A stretch of 13,233 nucleotides of DNA, from contig JALRGK010000262.1 of assembly GCA_023253415.1 (NCBI GenBank), forward strand, positions 1 through 13,233. Direction: 5' to 3'. This document shows positions 6,798 through 13,233 of the stretch, in pieces. Each line of letters opens with the position of its first letter. Positions within the stretch are counted from its first letter, which is position 1. Both the position numbers and the translations under genes were made by a program. Source of the DNA: Rhodocyclaceae bacterium (lineage in GTDB: Bacteria; Pseudomonadota; Gammaproteobacteria; Burkholderiales; Rhodocyclaceae). Below the pieces are notes generated by a model that saw only the letters and a program-made list of their open reading frames with translations, was not told the DNA's origin and ran no database searches.

Positions 6798-7790
6798 ATG
6801 TCCAAAGCGCCTATGCGCGTCGCCGTCACCGGCGCCGCTGGTCAGATCGGTTATAGCCTGCTGTTCCGTATTGCTTCCGGCGAAATGCTGGGCAAGGACC
6901 AGCCCGTCATTCTTCAGCTGCTGGATCTGCCGCAAGCCCAGAAGGCCGTGCAAGGCGTGATGATGGAGCTGGACGACTGCGCCTTCCCACTGCTGGCCGG
7001 CATGGTTGCCACTGACGATCCGAACGTTGCGTTCAAAGACGCCGATGTCTGCCTGCTGGTGGGCGCCCGTCCACGCGGCCCGGGTATGGAGCGTGCCGAT
7101 CTGCTGCAAGCCAACGGCGCCATCTTCACTGTTCAGGGCGAAGCCATCGCCAAGAACGCCAAGGAAGACGTCAAGGTGCTGGTGGTCGGTAACCCGTGCA
7201 ACACCAACGCCCTGATCGCTGCTGCTGCCGCCAAGAAGGTTGGCCGCACCAACCCGAACAACTACCACGGTATGCTGCGCCTGGATCACAACCGTGCCCT
7301 CACCCAGCTGGCCCAGAAGACCGGCCGTCCGGTGTCGTCGCTGAAGAAGCTGGTCGTGTGGGGCAACCACTCGCCGTCGATGTACGCTGACTACCGTTTC
7401 TGCACCTCGAACGGTGACAGCGTCAAGGATCTGGTCAACGATGCCGTCTGGAACAACGACGTGTTCCTGCCGACTGTTGGCAAGCGCGGCGCCGCCATCA
7501 TCGACGCCCGTGGTCTGTCATCGGCGGCTTCAGCCGCCAACGCCGCCATCGATCACATCCGCGATTGGCACCTGGGTTCGGACGAATGGGTCACCATGGG
7601 TATCCCGGCACCGGCCGACAACGGCTACGGCATTCCGGAAGGCATCGTCTTCGGCTTCCCGTGCGAGTGCAAGGGTGGCAAGTTCACCCTGATCAAGGGC
7701 CTGGAAATTGATGAGTACTCGAAGGGTAAGATCGCTCTGACCCTGAAGGAACTGACCGACGAGAAGGAAGCCGTCGCATCGATGCTGTAA
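6798..7790 (+). CDS. mdh: malate dehydrogenase (NAD-dependent)
   Basis: Interconverts malate and oxaloacetate in the cytoplasm, supplying the substrate of citrate synthase. The 330 residues carry the Rossmann motif TGAAGQIGYS (11-20) and an Asp at the end of the second strand (LLD, 41-43) that favours NAD. The substrate arginines Arg92 and Arg98 lie in ARPRGPGMER. The catalytic pair is Asp163 (RLDHNRA) and His191 (WGNHSP). VGNPCNTNA is at 130-138. These features mark the cytosolic-like, about 327-residue type of MDH found in many Betaproteobacteria, distinct from the shorter mitochondrial-like enzyme of E. coli. GAGGAG six bases before the ATG decides the start. It is a single transcription unit, bounded by its own promoter and an intrinsic terminator. 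Codon use is strongly biased to C-ending codons, as expected of a highly expressed gene. Confidence 0.97.
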   Translation: MSKAPMRVAVTGAAGQIGYSLLFRIASGEMLGKDQPVILQLLDLPQAQKAVQGVMMELDDCAFPLLAGMVATDDPNVAFKDADVCLLVGARPRGPGMERADLLQANGAIFTVQGEAIAKNAKEDVKVLVVGNPCNTNALIAAAAAKKVGRTNPNNYHGMLRLDHNRALTQLAQKTGRPVSSLKKLVVWGNHSPSMYADYRFCTSNGDSVKDLVNDAVWNNDVFLPTVGKRGAAIIDARGLSSAASAANAAIDHIRDWHLGSDEWVTMGIPAPADNGYGIPEGIVFGFPCECKGGKFTLIKGLEIDEYSKGKIALTLKELTDEKEAVASML

Positions 7791-7814
7791 TCAGCCTTTC
7801 GACTGCTTCGGCAC

Positions 7815-7842
7815 AAAAGGGTCACGCTTGCGTGGCCCTTTT
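7815..7842 (+). terminator. intrinsic terminator of mdh
   Basis: The arms AAAAGGGTCACG (7815-7826) and CGTGGCCCTTTT (7831-7842) pair around CTTG with one T-G wobble. The right arm ends in TTTT, followed by GCTTTATCCTTT. It begins 24 bases past the mdh stop. Confidence 0.85.
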
Positions 7843-7892
7843 GCTTTATCCTTTCGTATTACTGATTTTCCCTGATCCACAATCATCTAATC

Positions 7893-8912
7893 ATGACGCC
7901 AACGATCGCCATCCTGACACCCGACGACGTCCTTTTCCCGGGCGAAAAACCCTTCCCGGTTCTACCCGCTGTTGATCACTACTGCGGCTCCGAGAAGCTC
8001 ATGCAAAAGGCGATGGCGCTCCAGACCGAAATCGCCGCCGAATACGGTCCGCTGGCCATGGACATCACCTGCGACTGTGAAGATGGTGCGGCCGCCGGCA
8101 ATGAAAAAGCGCACGCCGAACTTTGCGTAGCCATGATCAATTCCACTGACAACCGATTCGATCGTGTCGGCGCGCGCATTCACGATGTGACACATGAGCA
8201 CTGGCAGGATGATCTGGAGATTCTGGTCGGGGGTGCCGGCAAGCGCCTACCCTTCATCACACTCCCAAAGCCACGTGATATTGAGGACGTGCGAGCCTTT
8301 CTCAAAGCACTGCGCGCAGCAGAACAACGTCATGACATCCAGAAGCCGATCCCTGCGCACGTACTCATCGAGACACACGGTGCCCTACATCAGGTCTGGG
8401 ATATAGCCGCCTTGGAGGGCATTGAATCACTGGACTTCGGCGTCATGGATTTCGTGTCGGGTCACTTTGGCGCAATCCCCGGCAGTGCGATGCGAAGCCC
8501 CGGTCAGTTCGACCACCCGCTCGTTCGCCGTGCCAAACTGGAAATTTCCAGTGCTGCGCTGGGCCACGGCAAAGTCCCCACACACAACGTGACGACCGAA
8601 CTTTCGGATCTGGAATATATTCGACGCGATGCAGATCGCGCCCGTCAGGAATTCGGTTTTCTACGTATGTGGAGCATTCATCCGGTGCAAATCCGCCCGA
8701 TTCTGGATGCCATGAGCCCGGATTTCTCTGAAGTACAGGATGCTGCTGAAATCGTCAGCGCTGCAGCCGATGCCGATTGGGGGCCAATCCGTCATAACGG
8801 CAAGCTGCAGGATCGTGCTGCCTACCGTTACTACTGGACCTTACTCAAACGCGCCCGCACGACGGGCGTACCGCTGCCTGTCGATGTTACCGAACGCTTC
8901 TTTACTGCCTAA
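7893..8912 (+). CDS. HpcH/HpaI aldolase / CitE-like CoA-ester lyase
   Basis: A 339-residue TIM-barrel enzyme of the HpcH/HpaI aldolase and citrate lyase beta-subunit superfamily, whose members cleave or form C-C bonds in substrates such as malyl-, citramalyl- or citryl-CoA. Visible active-site elements are Asp/Glu residues in CDCEDG (60-65), Arg95 in ARIHD, the metal-binding Glu160 in LIETHGA, GVMDF (183-187) and SIHPVQI (261-267). At 339 residues it is longer than the classical CitE subunit (about 290). No citD, citF or citC lies nearby, so it is not part of a citrate lyase complex. The substrate is unknown, though the TCA context (mdh, gltA, sdh) makes a dicarboxylic CoA ester plausible. 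No clear ribosome binding site precedes the ATG at 7893. It ends 15 bases before minC and may be co-transcribed with it. Confidence 0.85.
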   Translation: MTPTIAILTPDDVLFPGEKPFPVLPAVDHYCGSEKLMQKAMALQTEIAAEYGPLAMDITCDCEDGAAAGNEKAHAELCVAMINSTDNRFDRVGARIHDVTHEHWQDDLEILVGGAGKRLPFITLPKPRDIEDVRAFLKALRAAEQRHDIQKPIPAHVLIETHGALHQVWDIAALEGIESLDFGVMDFVSGHFGAIPGSAMRSPGQFDHPLVRRAKLEISSAALGHGKVPTHNVTTELSDLEYIRRDADRARQEFGFLRMWSIHPVQIRPILDAMSPDFSEVQDAAEIVSAAADADWGPIRHNGKLQDRAAYRYYWTLLKRARTTGVPLPVDVTERFFTA

Positions 8913-8927
8913 CTCCGAAAACTACGC

Positions 8928-9794
8928 ATGACTCACGATACGGATATCGCCCTGATCGAATTCAAGGGCACCACCCTGCCCGTTCTCGCCATCACACTCC
9001 GCAGTCTGGAGCCTAACGAACTCGCCGCGGCCAGCGGCGCCCTATTTGGTGATGGCGGCTTTTTTGACGGCGATCTGGCTGTACTGGATCTGAGCCAACT
9101 GGTTGTCTGGCCGGAATCCGTCGACTGGGCAACCGTCATCAATCTGCTGACGAGTCACGGCCTGAAGGTACTGGGTGTCACCCGCTGCAATGGCGAGCTC
9201 GGTAGTAGCGCCCAAGCCGCCGGTCTGCCGATGCTGGCATTGAGCGCCGGCCGTACGGCAAAACCAGCTGCACCGGCCAAAGCCGCCTCCGTAAGCGATC
9301 CTGATCTCGACAAAATTCCTGCCAGCCTGCGTAAAGCCCAGCCAGCCTCATCGTCCGCTCCGGCAGCAGAAACCGTTAGCAACCCTACAGCCGAATCACC
9401 GGGCGAAGAGATGATTCAGAACCCCGCCAACCTGATCATCGACCGGCCACTACGCTCTGGGCAGCAGGTGTATGCCAAGGGTGGCGACCTGATCATTCTG
9501 GCCGCCGTCAATCCCGGTGCCGAAGTCATCGCCGATGGCAATATCCACGTCTACGCCCCGTTACGCGGCCGCGCCCTAGCGGGAGCCCGGGGCAACAATG
9601 AGGCGCGCATCCTGACAACAGTCTTTGCCGCCGAGCTGGTTTCCATCGCCGGCATCTACCGAACCTTCGAAGACGGCGTACCGGCACGACTGGCGAACCA
9701 ACCAGTTCAAGTTCGCCTGGCTCAAGAACCCGCCATCTCGAACAGCACGGGGCTCAAATCCCGTCTTGAAATCGACATTCTTCGTGTTGACTAG
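8928..9794 (+). CDS. minC: septum site-determining protein MinC
   Basis: Inhibitor of FtsZ polymerisation that keeps the division ring away from the cell poles. Its membrane location is set by MinD. The 288 residues divide into an N-terminal FtsZ-interacting domain (about 8-107), an Ala/Pro/Ser-rich linker (about 108-165) and the C-terminal beta-helix (about 167-287). The beta-helix has the MinD-contacting RSGQ (176-179), followed by VYAKGGDL and HVYAPLRGRALAGARGN. E. coli MinC has 231 residues. The extra length here is in the linker, a normal site of variation. There is no obvious Shine-Dalgarno sequence. The start is 15 bases after the lyase stop, so translation may depend on reinitiation or on an unusual site. 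minD follows after 73 bases. Confidence 0.95.
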   Translation: MTHDTDIALIEFKGTTLPVLAITLRSLEPNELAAASGALFGDGGFFDGDLAVLDLSQLVVWPESVDWATVINLLTSHGLKVLGVTRCNGELGSSAQAAGLPMLALSAGRTAKPAAPAKAASVSDPDLDKIPASLRKAQPASSSAPAAETVSNPTAESPGEEMIQNPANLIIDRPLRSGQQVYAKGGDLIILAAVNPGAEVIADGNIHVYAPLRGRALAGARGNNEARILTTVFAAELVSIAGIYRTFEDGVPARLANQPVQVRLAQEPAISNSTGLKSRLEIDILRVD

Positions 9795-9814
9795 ACCACA
9801 GACACCAAACGTCG

Positions 9815-9846
9815 CTTTGAATCAGCTAGAATTCTGAAAGTTTTTT
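9815..9846 (+). terminator. attenuator-like weak hairpin between minC and minD
   Basis: CTTTGAAT (9815-9822) can pair with ATTC-TG-AAAG (9831-9840; the TG bulges) around an 8-base loop, and six T residues follow (9841-9846). This has the shape of a weak intrinsic terminator inside the min operon. The stem is short and AT-rich, so termination would be partial at most. Confidence 0.3.
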
Positions 9847-9867
9847 ATATCATTCCCGGGAGCAGCC

Positions 9868-10680
9868 GTGACTCGTATTATTGTCGTAACTTCAGGTAAA
9901 GGCGGCGTCGGCAAGACCACGACCAGCGCCTCGTTCTCCAGCGGTCTGGCCATGCGCGGTTTTAAAACCGCCGTTATCGACTTTGACGTTGGGCTGCGTA
10001 ACCTGGACCTGATCATGGGATGTGAACGTCGCGTTGTCTACGACCTGGTCAATGTCATTAGTGGTGAAGCAACGTTGAACCAGGCACTGATCAAAGACAA
10101 ACACTGTGAAAACCTCTTTGTGCTGCCAGCGTCCCAAACCCGCGATAAAGACGCACTCACCGAAGAAGGTGTTGAAAAGGTGCTTAAAGATCTGGAGCAC
10201 ATGGGTTTCGACTACATCATCTGTGATTCACCCGCCGGTATTGAGCGTGGTGCTGTCATGGCACTGACCTTCGCTGACGAAGCCATTATCGTCACCAACC
10301 CGGAGGTGTCTTCCGTACGTGACTCTGATCGCATCCTCGGCATCCTGCAAGCCAAATCCAAGCGCGCCCAGGCTGGCGGTGAACCAGTCAAGGAGCACCT
10401 GCTGGTCACCCGCTATTCACCGAAGCGTGTTGAAGACGGAGAGATGTTGTCGTACAAGGACGTTCAGGAAATTCTGCGCGTACCGATCATCGGTGTCATT
10501 CCGGAATCGGAATCCGTCCTGCATGCATCAAACCAGGGCACCCCGGCCATCCATATCGAACAATCCGAAGTCGCCGAAGCCTACAAGGATGTTATCGCTC
10601 GCTTCCTGGGTGAAGATGCCCCGCTGCGCTTCGTCAGCTATGAGAAGCCGGGTCTGTTCAAGCGTCTGTTCGGAGGTTAA
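9868..10680 (+). CDS. minD: septum site-determining ATPase MinD
   Basis: A ParA/MinD-type ATPase that dimerises on the membrane when bound to ATP, recruits MinC, and is released by MinE. The 270 residues show the deviant Walker A motif GKGGVGKTT with signature Lys11 and Lys16. Asp38 and Asp40 lie in VIDFDVGLRNLD, and Asp120 lies in the Walker B region (ICDSPAGIE). A C-terminal amphipathic membrane-targeting helix (KPGLFKRLFGG, 260-270) is present. The start is a GTG at 9868 with GGGAG five bases upstream, giving the standard N-terminus MTRIIVVTSGKGG. It overlaps nothing and is followed three bases later by minE, whose ribosome binding site lies in its last codons. Length equals that of E. coli MinD. 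Confidence 0.98.
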   Translation: MTRIIVVTSGKGGVGKTTTSASFSSGLAMRGFKTAVIDFDVGLRNLDLIMGCERRVVYDLVNVISGEATLNQALIKDKHCENLFVLPASQTRDKDALTEEGVEKVLKDLEHMGFDYIICDSPAGIERGAVMALTFADEAIIVTNPEVSSVRDSDRILGILQAKSKRAQAGGEPVKEHLLVTRYSPKRVEDGEMLSYKDVQEILRVPIIGVIPESESVLHASNQGTPAIHIEQSEVAEAYKDVIARFLGEDAPLRFVSYEKPGLFKRLFGG

Positions 10681-10683
10681 GCA

Positions 10684-10944
10684 ATGTCCCTCCTGTCACT
10701 GATCTTCGGATCCAAACCCAAATCGGCCAACATGGCCAAGGAACGACTGCAGCTCATCATTGCACGTGAGCGTGTCGATGACGGCAAACCTGCTGCGGAC
10801 TTTCTACCAGCGATGCAACAAGAGCTCGTTGCCGTGATTTCCAAGTATGTCCATGTCAACGCCGACGACATCAAGGTATCCATGGAGAAAAAAGGCAATT
10901 ACGAGGTTCTGGAAGTGAACATTGTCTTGCCGGAGCAGAACTAA
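10684..10944 (+). CDS. minE: cell division topological specificity factor MinE
   Basis: Stimulates MinD ATPase and drives the pole-to-pole oscillation that confines MinC action. The 86 residues have the N-terminal membrane-binding stretch MSLLSLIFGS, the anti-MinCD region (ANMAKERLQLIIARER, 15-30) and the C-terminal dimerisation domain (about 35-86) ending in NYEVLEVNIVLPEQ. GGAGG at 10672-10676, within the end of minD, lies seven bases before the ATG. The gap from the minD stop is three bases, so the two are translationally coupled. It is the last gene of the unit and is followed by a strong terminator. Confidence 0.97.
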   Translation: MSLLSLIFGSKPKSANMAKERLQLIIARERVDDGKPAADFLPAMQQELVAVISKYVHVNADDIKVSMEKKGNYEVLEVNIVLPEQN

Positions 10945-10972
10945 AAGTATCCTCTCGTAGATTCGACGGTTG

Positions 10973-11000
10973 AAAAAAAGGACCCCATGGGGTCCTTTTT
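10973..11000. terminator. bidirectional intrinsic terminator, minE / CBS gene
   Basis: GGACCCCATGGGGTCC (10980-10995) is a perfect palindrome flanked by seven A residues on the left and at least five T residues on the right. It therefore forms an intrinsic terminator on both strands. It lies between minE (+) and the convergent CBS-domain gene (-), and serves both. Confidence 0.92.
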
Positions 11001-11027
11001 CCTTGTTGCACATTTAGCGTGCATCAT

Positions 11028-11462
11028 TTAGGCAAGAATCTCGGCAATATCATCCGCCAGCTTCAATTCACGTTCAAACTGCTGCCATTCGATGCCAAGC
11101 GCATCTCGTGCCGAAACAATACCCACAGGCCGCCCTTGCTCAAGAACGGGTACGTGCCTAAAGCCATGCTGGTGCATTAGATGCAAAGCATGGGATAAAG
11201 GCTTGTCGCCTTCTAGCCCAATAACCTCCGCAGTCATCACCTGCGCCAAGGTTGTATCCGCTGCGGAAAGCCCCGCCGCGACAACGCGGTTCATCAGATC
11301 ACGTTCGGTAAAAATGCCCACCAAGGTCTGATGGGCTTCGATCAGTACCGAGCCTACCCCTTTGTCACGCATCGCTCTTGCCGCATCCAGCACGCTCGTT
11401 TCCGGGCTTGCCACAACGAGGGGCCGTTGACGTACGACCGATTTAAGTTGTCTGTTAGGCAT
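11028..11462 (-). CDS. two-CBS-domain protein
   Basis: A 144-residue cytoplasmic protein made of a pair of CBS domains and little else: CBS1 at about 8-65 (ending GIFTERDLMNRVV) and CBS2 at about 73-125 (ending GIVSARDALG). A short acidic helical tail follows. Paired CBS domains (a Bateman module) bind adenosine nucleotides such as AMP, ATP or SAM and act as energy sensors or regulatory partners. The ligand and partner of this stand-alone copy are unknown. The GxxT/SxRD motifs used for ribose/phosphate contact are intact in both (IFTERD, IVSARD). AGGAG lies seven bases before the ATG at 11462. It follows the NUDIX gene on the same strand after 93 bases, in which I see no convincing promoter or terminator. 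Confidence 0.88.
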   Translation of the reverse strand: MPNRQLKSVVRQRPLVVASPETSVLDAARAMRDKGVGSVLIEAHQTLVGIFTERDLMNRVVAAGLSAADTTLAQVMTAEVIGLEGDKPLSHALHLMHQHGFRHVPVLEQGRPVGIVSARDALGIEWQQFERELKLADDIAEILA

Positions 11463-11555
11463 ATGGGTTCTCCTGAATGTTGGGTAAAGCTATCTTGCGC
11501 CTTTTTAAATGACACACAAGCTGCAACGCAACAAACCGATTTGCCTAAACACCGA

Positions 11556-12125
11556 TCAAGACCAGGCACCAGTCAATATTTTTTCTGCCCAAAGCAATGC
11601 CGATAGGGTCTTACCATCCGTCAGGCGCCCTGCCCGGACTTCCTCCAGCGCCTCATCGAGCGTTAGTGTCATCACTTCCAGGAACTCACCTTCGTCAAGT
11701 TCGTTCGTGCCTAGTGCCGAGAGCTGTTGTGCCAGGTAGATCTCGATACGTTCGTCGGCATAACCAATGGTGGGATGTATCGTGCCCAGATGGCGCCATT
11801 GGGCAGCCTCGTAGCCGGTCTCTTCACGCAACTCACGCTTTGCGGTCTCTAGCGTATCCTCATTGACATCAATCTTGCCTGCAGGCAGTTCAATCATGAC
11901 TCGTCCGACTGGATAGCGGTACTGTCGTTCAAATATCAGTCGCCCATCATCAAGCACTGGGATCATAACGACAGCGCCTGGGTGCGTCACGAATTCACGT
12001 ACGCCTTCACTGCCATCGGGCAGGCGGACGCGGTCACGTCGGACGTCAAGTAGACGGCCGCGCCAGATCTGCTCACTTTCGATACAGGTTTCAATCAGAT
12101 GCAGATCATCCTGGTCAGGGGTCAT
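11556..12125 (-). CDS. NUDIX hydrolase, ADP-ribose pyrophosphatase type
   Basis: Hydrolyses a nucleoside diphosphate linked to another group, most likely ADP-ribose, in the cytoplasm. The complete Nudix box spans residues 83-105 in the form G-x5-E-x7-RELREETGY, with catalytic Glu98, Glu101 and Glu102. Upstream is the substrate strand ERQYRYPVGRVMIELPAG (66-83), typical of ADP-ribose pyrophosphatases. Downstream, TIGYADERIEIYLA (119-132) contributes Glu125, at the position of the second catalytic acid. I chose the ATG at 12125 (189 residues) because AGAGGAG lies seven bases before it. The open frame continues far upstream through a terminator and nuoN antisense sequence and is not coding there. 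A NUDIX gene after nuoN is a known arrangement in Betaproteobacteria. Exact substrate preference cannot be fixed from sequence. Confidence 0.9.
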   Translation of the reverse strand: MTPDQDDLHLIETCIESEQIWRGRLLDVRRDRVRLPDGSEGVREFVTHPGAVVMIPVLDDGRLIFERQYRYPVGRVMIELPAGKIDVNEDTLETAKRELREETGYEAAQWRHLGTIHPTIGYADERIEIYLAQQLSALGTNELDEGEFLEVMTLTLDEALEEVRAGRLTDGKTLSALLWAEKILTGAWS

Positions 12126-12148
12126 CCAAAAACTCCTCTTGCAAAAGA

Positions 12149-12173
12149 AAACGCCCCGATCATCGGGGCGTTT
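12149..12173 (-). terminator. intrinsic terminator after nuoN
   Basis: Eleven-base arms (12149-12159 and 12163-12173) pair perfectly around TCA. The core is CGCCCCGA/TCGGGGCG. On the minus strand it is followed by TTTTCTTTT. It lies 31 bases past the nuoN stop and ends only about 15-24 bases before the NUDIX start codon. Confidence 0.88.
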
Positions 12174-12204
12174 CGGCGATTTCAAGTGATGATTCAGGTG
12201 CGCA

Positions 12205-13233
12205 TTACAACGAACGCAACAGCGAGAAGGCACACAGTGACATGATCGTCTGCGGGAACAGACCAAACAGTGCAATTGCCAGGCCGTTTGCCGATAGAAG
12301 GATACGCATATCCATCGGCGCCTCAATCGGTGTTTCGTCGATCGGTTCGTCAAAGTACATGACCTTGACCAAACGCAGGTAGTAAAAAGCACCTATCAGC
12401 GACATCAGCACCGCATAAATGGCCAGACCAATCTGGCCCGAGGCTACAACCGCCTGCAGGATCGAGAATTTTGCAAAGAAACCGATGAAGAACGGGACAC
12501 CCGCCATCGAGAACATGATCATCATCATGACGGCGGCGAACCAGGGGTTACGTTTGTTCAGGCCCTTGAAGTCATCCAGGCGATCAGCTTCGAAACCTGC
12601 ACGTGACAGAAGAATAATCACGCCGAAGGCTGCAACGCTCATCATCACGTAAGACACCACGTAGAACATGGAGGAGCTATAGGCGTTAAGAGCGAAACGT
12701 GCATCACCACCAACTACCCCCACAACAATGCCCAAGAGGACGAAGCCCATGTGCGAGATGGTCGAGTAAGCTAGCATGCGCTTGATATTGGTTTGCGGAA
12801 TGGCAGCCAAGTTACCGATGGCCAGCGAGAGCACCGCCAGAATCAACAGCATCCCCTGCCAATCCGGTGCCAGCAAAAGCAGGCCCGACACCAGCAGGCG
12901 CATGGTAATGGCAAAGGCGGCCAGCTTTGGCGCACCACCAATCAGCATGGTAATGGCTGTCGGTGCACCCTGATAAACGTCAGGCACCCACATGTGGAAC
13001 GGTACCACACCCAATTTAAACGCAAGACCCGAAACGATGAACACCAGACCGAAAATCAGGATAGTCGGGTTCGCTGCATTGGCCACCAGGGCATCCGAGA
13101 TTTCCGGAATGCTCAACGTACCGGTGGCACCGTAGATCATCGACATACCGTAGAGCAGCAGACCAGAAGCCAGTGCACCCAGGATGAAATACTTCATCGC
13201 TGCTTCGGTCGAAGCCACGCTGTCACGGTTCAT
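12205..13233 (-). CDS. nuoN: NADH-quinone oxidoreductase subunit N, C-terminal part
   Basis: An antiporter-like proton-pumping membrane subunit of complex I. The last 342 residues are present, out of a usual 480-500, and the frame runs off the right edge. The ATG at the very end (13231-13233) is internal, since the following RDSVASTEAAMKYFILGALASG is mid-protein in NuoN. Visible conserved features are FKLGVVPFHMWVPDVYQGAPT (about 72-92 of the visible part) with a membrane lysine, a further Lys in APKLAAF, KRMLAYSTISHMGF (151-164) and a lysine in FFAKFS (252-257). These correspond to the buried residues of the proton channel. About nine membrane segments remain. The C-terminus ends in LCAFSLLRSL. 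As nuoN is normally the last nuo gene, the following terminator marks the operon end. Confidence 0.96.
   Translation of the reverse strand: MNRDSVASTEAAMKYFILGALASGLLLYGMSMIYGATGTLSIPEISDALVANAANPTILIFGLVFIVSGLAFKLGVVPFHMWVPDVYQGAPTAITMLIGGAPKLAAFAITMRLLVSGLLLLAPDWQGMLLILAVLSLAIGNLAAIPQTNIKRMLAYSTISHMGFVLLGIVVGVVGGDARFALNAYSSSMFYVVSYVMMSVAAFGVIILLSRAGFEADRLDDFKGLNKRNPWFAAVMMMIMFSMAGVPFFIGFFAKFSILQAVVASGQIGLAIYAVLMSLIGAFYYLRLVKVMYFDEPIDETPIEAPMDMRILLSANGLAIALFGLFPQTIMSLCAFSLLRSL

Noticed and set aside
12126..12392. Long N-terminal extension of the NUDIX frame
   Set aside because: It runs through the intrinsic terminator and antisense to nuoN. The internal ATG at 12125 has a near-ideal Shine-Dalgarno sequence.
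13231..13233. ATG at the window edge as the nuoN start
   Set aside because: The sequence immediately after it belongs to the middle of NuoN. The real start lies beyond the window.
1..13233. CRISPR arrays, tRNA or rRNA genes, transposases and Neisseria-type DNA uptake sequences
   Set aside because: I looked for direct repeats with spacers, cloverleaf-like stretches, transposase motifs and the GCCGTCTGAA uptake word and saw none. A computational scan would be needed to exclude degenerate forms.

Overview
The window looks like ordinary chromosomal core DNA of a betaproteobacterium, most likely from the Neisseriales or a close relative. This rests on the gene order (gntR and the sdhCDAB-sdhE-gltA block divergent from mdh), on an MDH of the cytosolic-like type common in Betaproteobacteria, and on protein character. 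No 16S gene or species-level marker is present, so the placement is inference. Coding DNA is fairly GC-rich. The stretch at about 262-800 is visibly more AT-rich and looks decayed.

Layout. (1) 1-261: the 3' end of a small HNH nuclease gene (+). (2) 262-858: a degenerate patch with a truncated DUF4239/bestrophin-like membrane gene (-) and, facing it, a possible remnant of another membrane gene (+). (3) 859-5795, minus strand, read right to left: sdhC, sdhD, sdhA, sdhB, sdhE, gltA. These encode the four succinate dehydrogenase subunits, the SdhA flavinylation factor and citrate synthase. (4) 5944-6690 (-): a GntR/HutC-type regulator. (5) 6798-7790 (+): mdh, divergent from gntR behind a good sigma70-type promoter and closed by an intrinsic terminator. 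(6) 7893-10944 (+): a CitE/HpcH-like CoA-ester lyase followed closely by minC, minD and minE. (7) 10973-11000: a symmetric bidirectional terminator. (8) 11028-13233 (-): a two-CBS-domain protein, a NUDIX pyrophosphatase and the 3' two-thirds of nuoN, the end of the complex I operon.

How it fits together. Malate dehydrogenase makes oxaloacetate, citrate synthase consumes it, and succinate dehydrogenase feeds electrons to quinone, as does complex I (NuoN). The GntR protein between the two divergent TCA blocks is the natural candidate local regulator. The Min proteins place the division septum and are functionally unrelated to the TCA genes, although the lyase gene may be co-transcribed with them.

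I see no CRISPR array, prophage, insertion sequence, tRNA or rRNA, and no convincing undescribed multi-gene system. The points most worth a second look are the changed RGxxE motif in SdhE, the lyase of unknown substrate joined to minCDE, an attenuator-like hairpin between minC and minD, a terminator sitting in the NUDIX leader, and the scrambled junction near 464-490.
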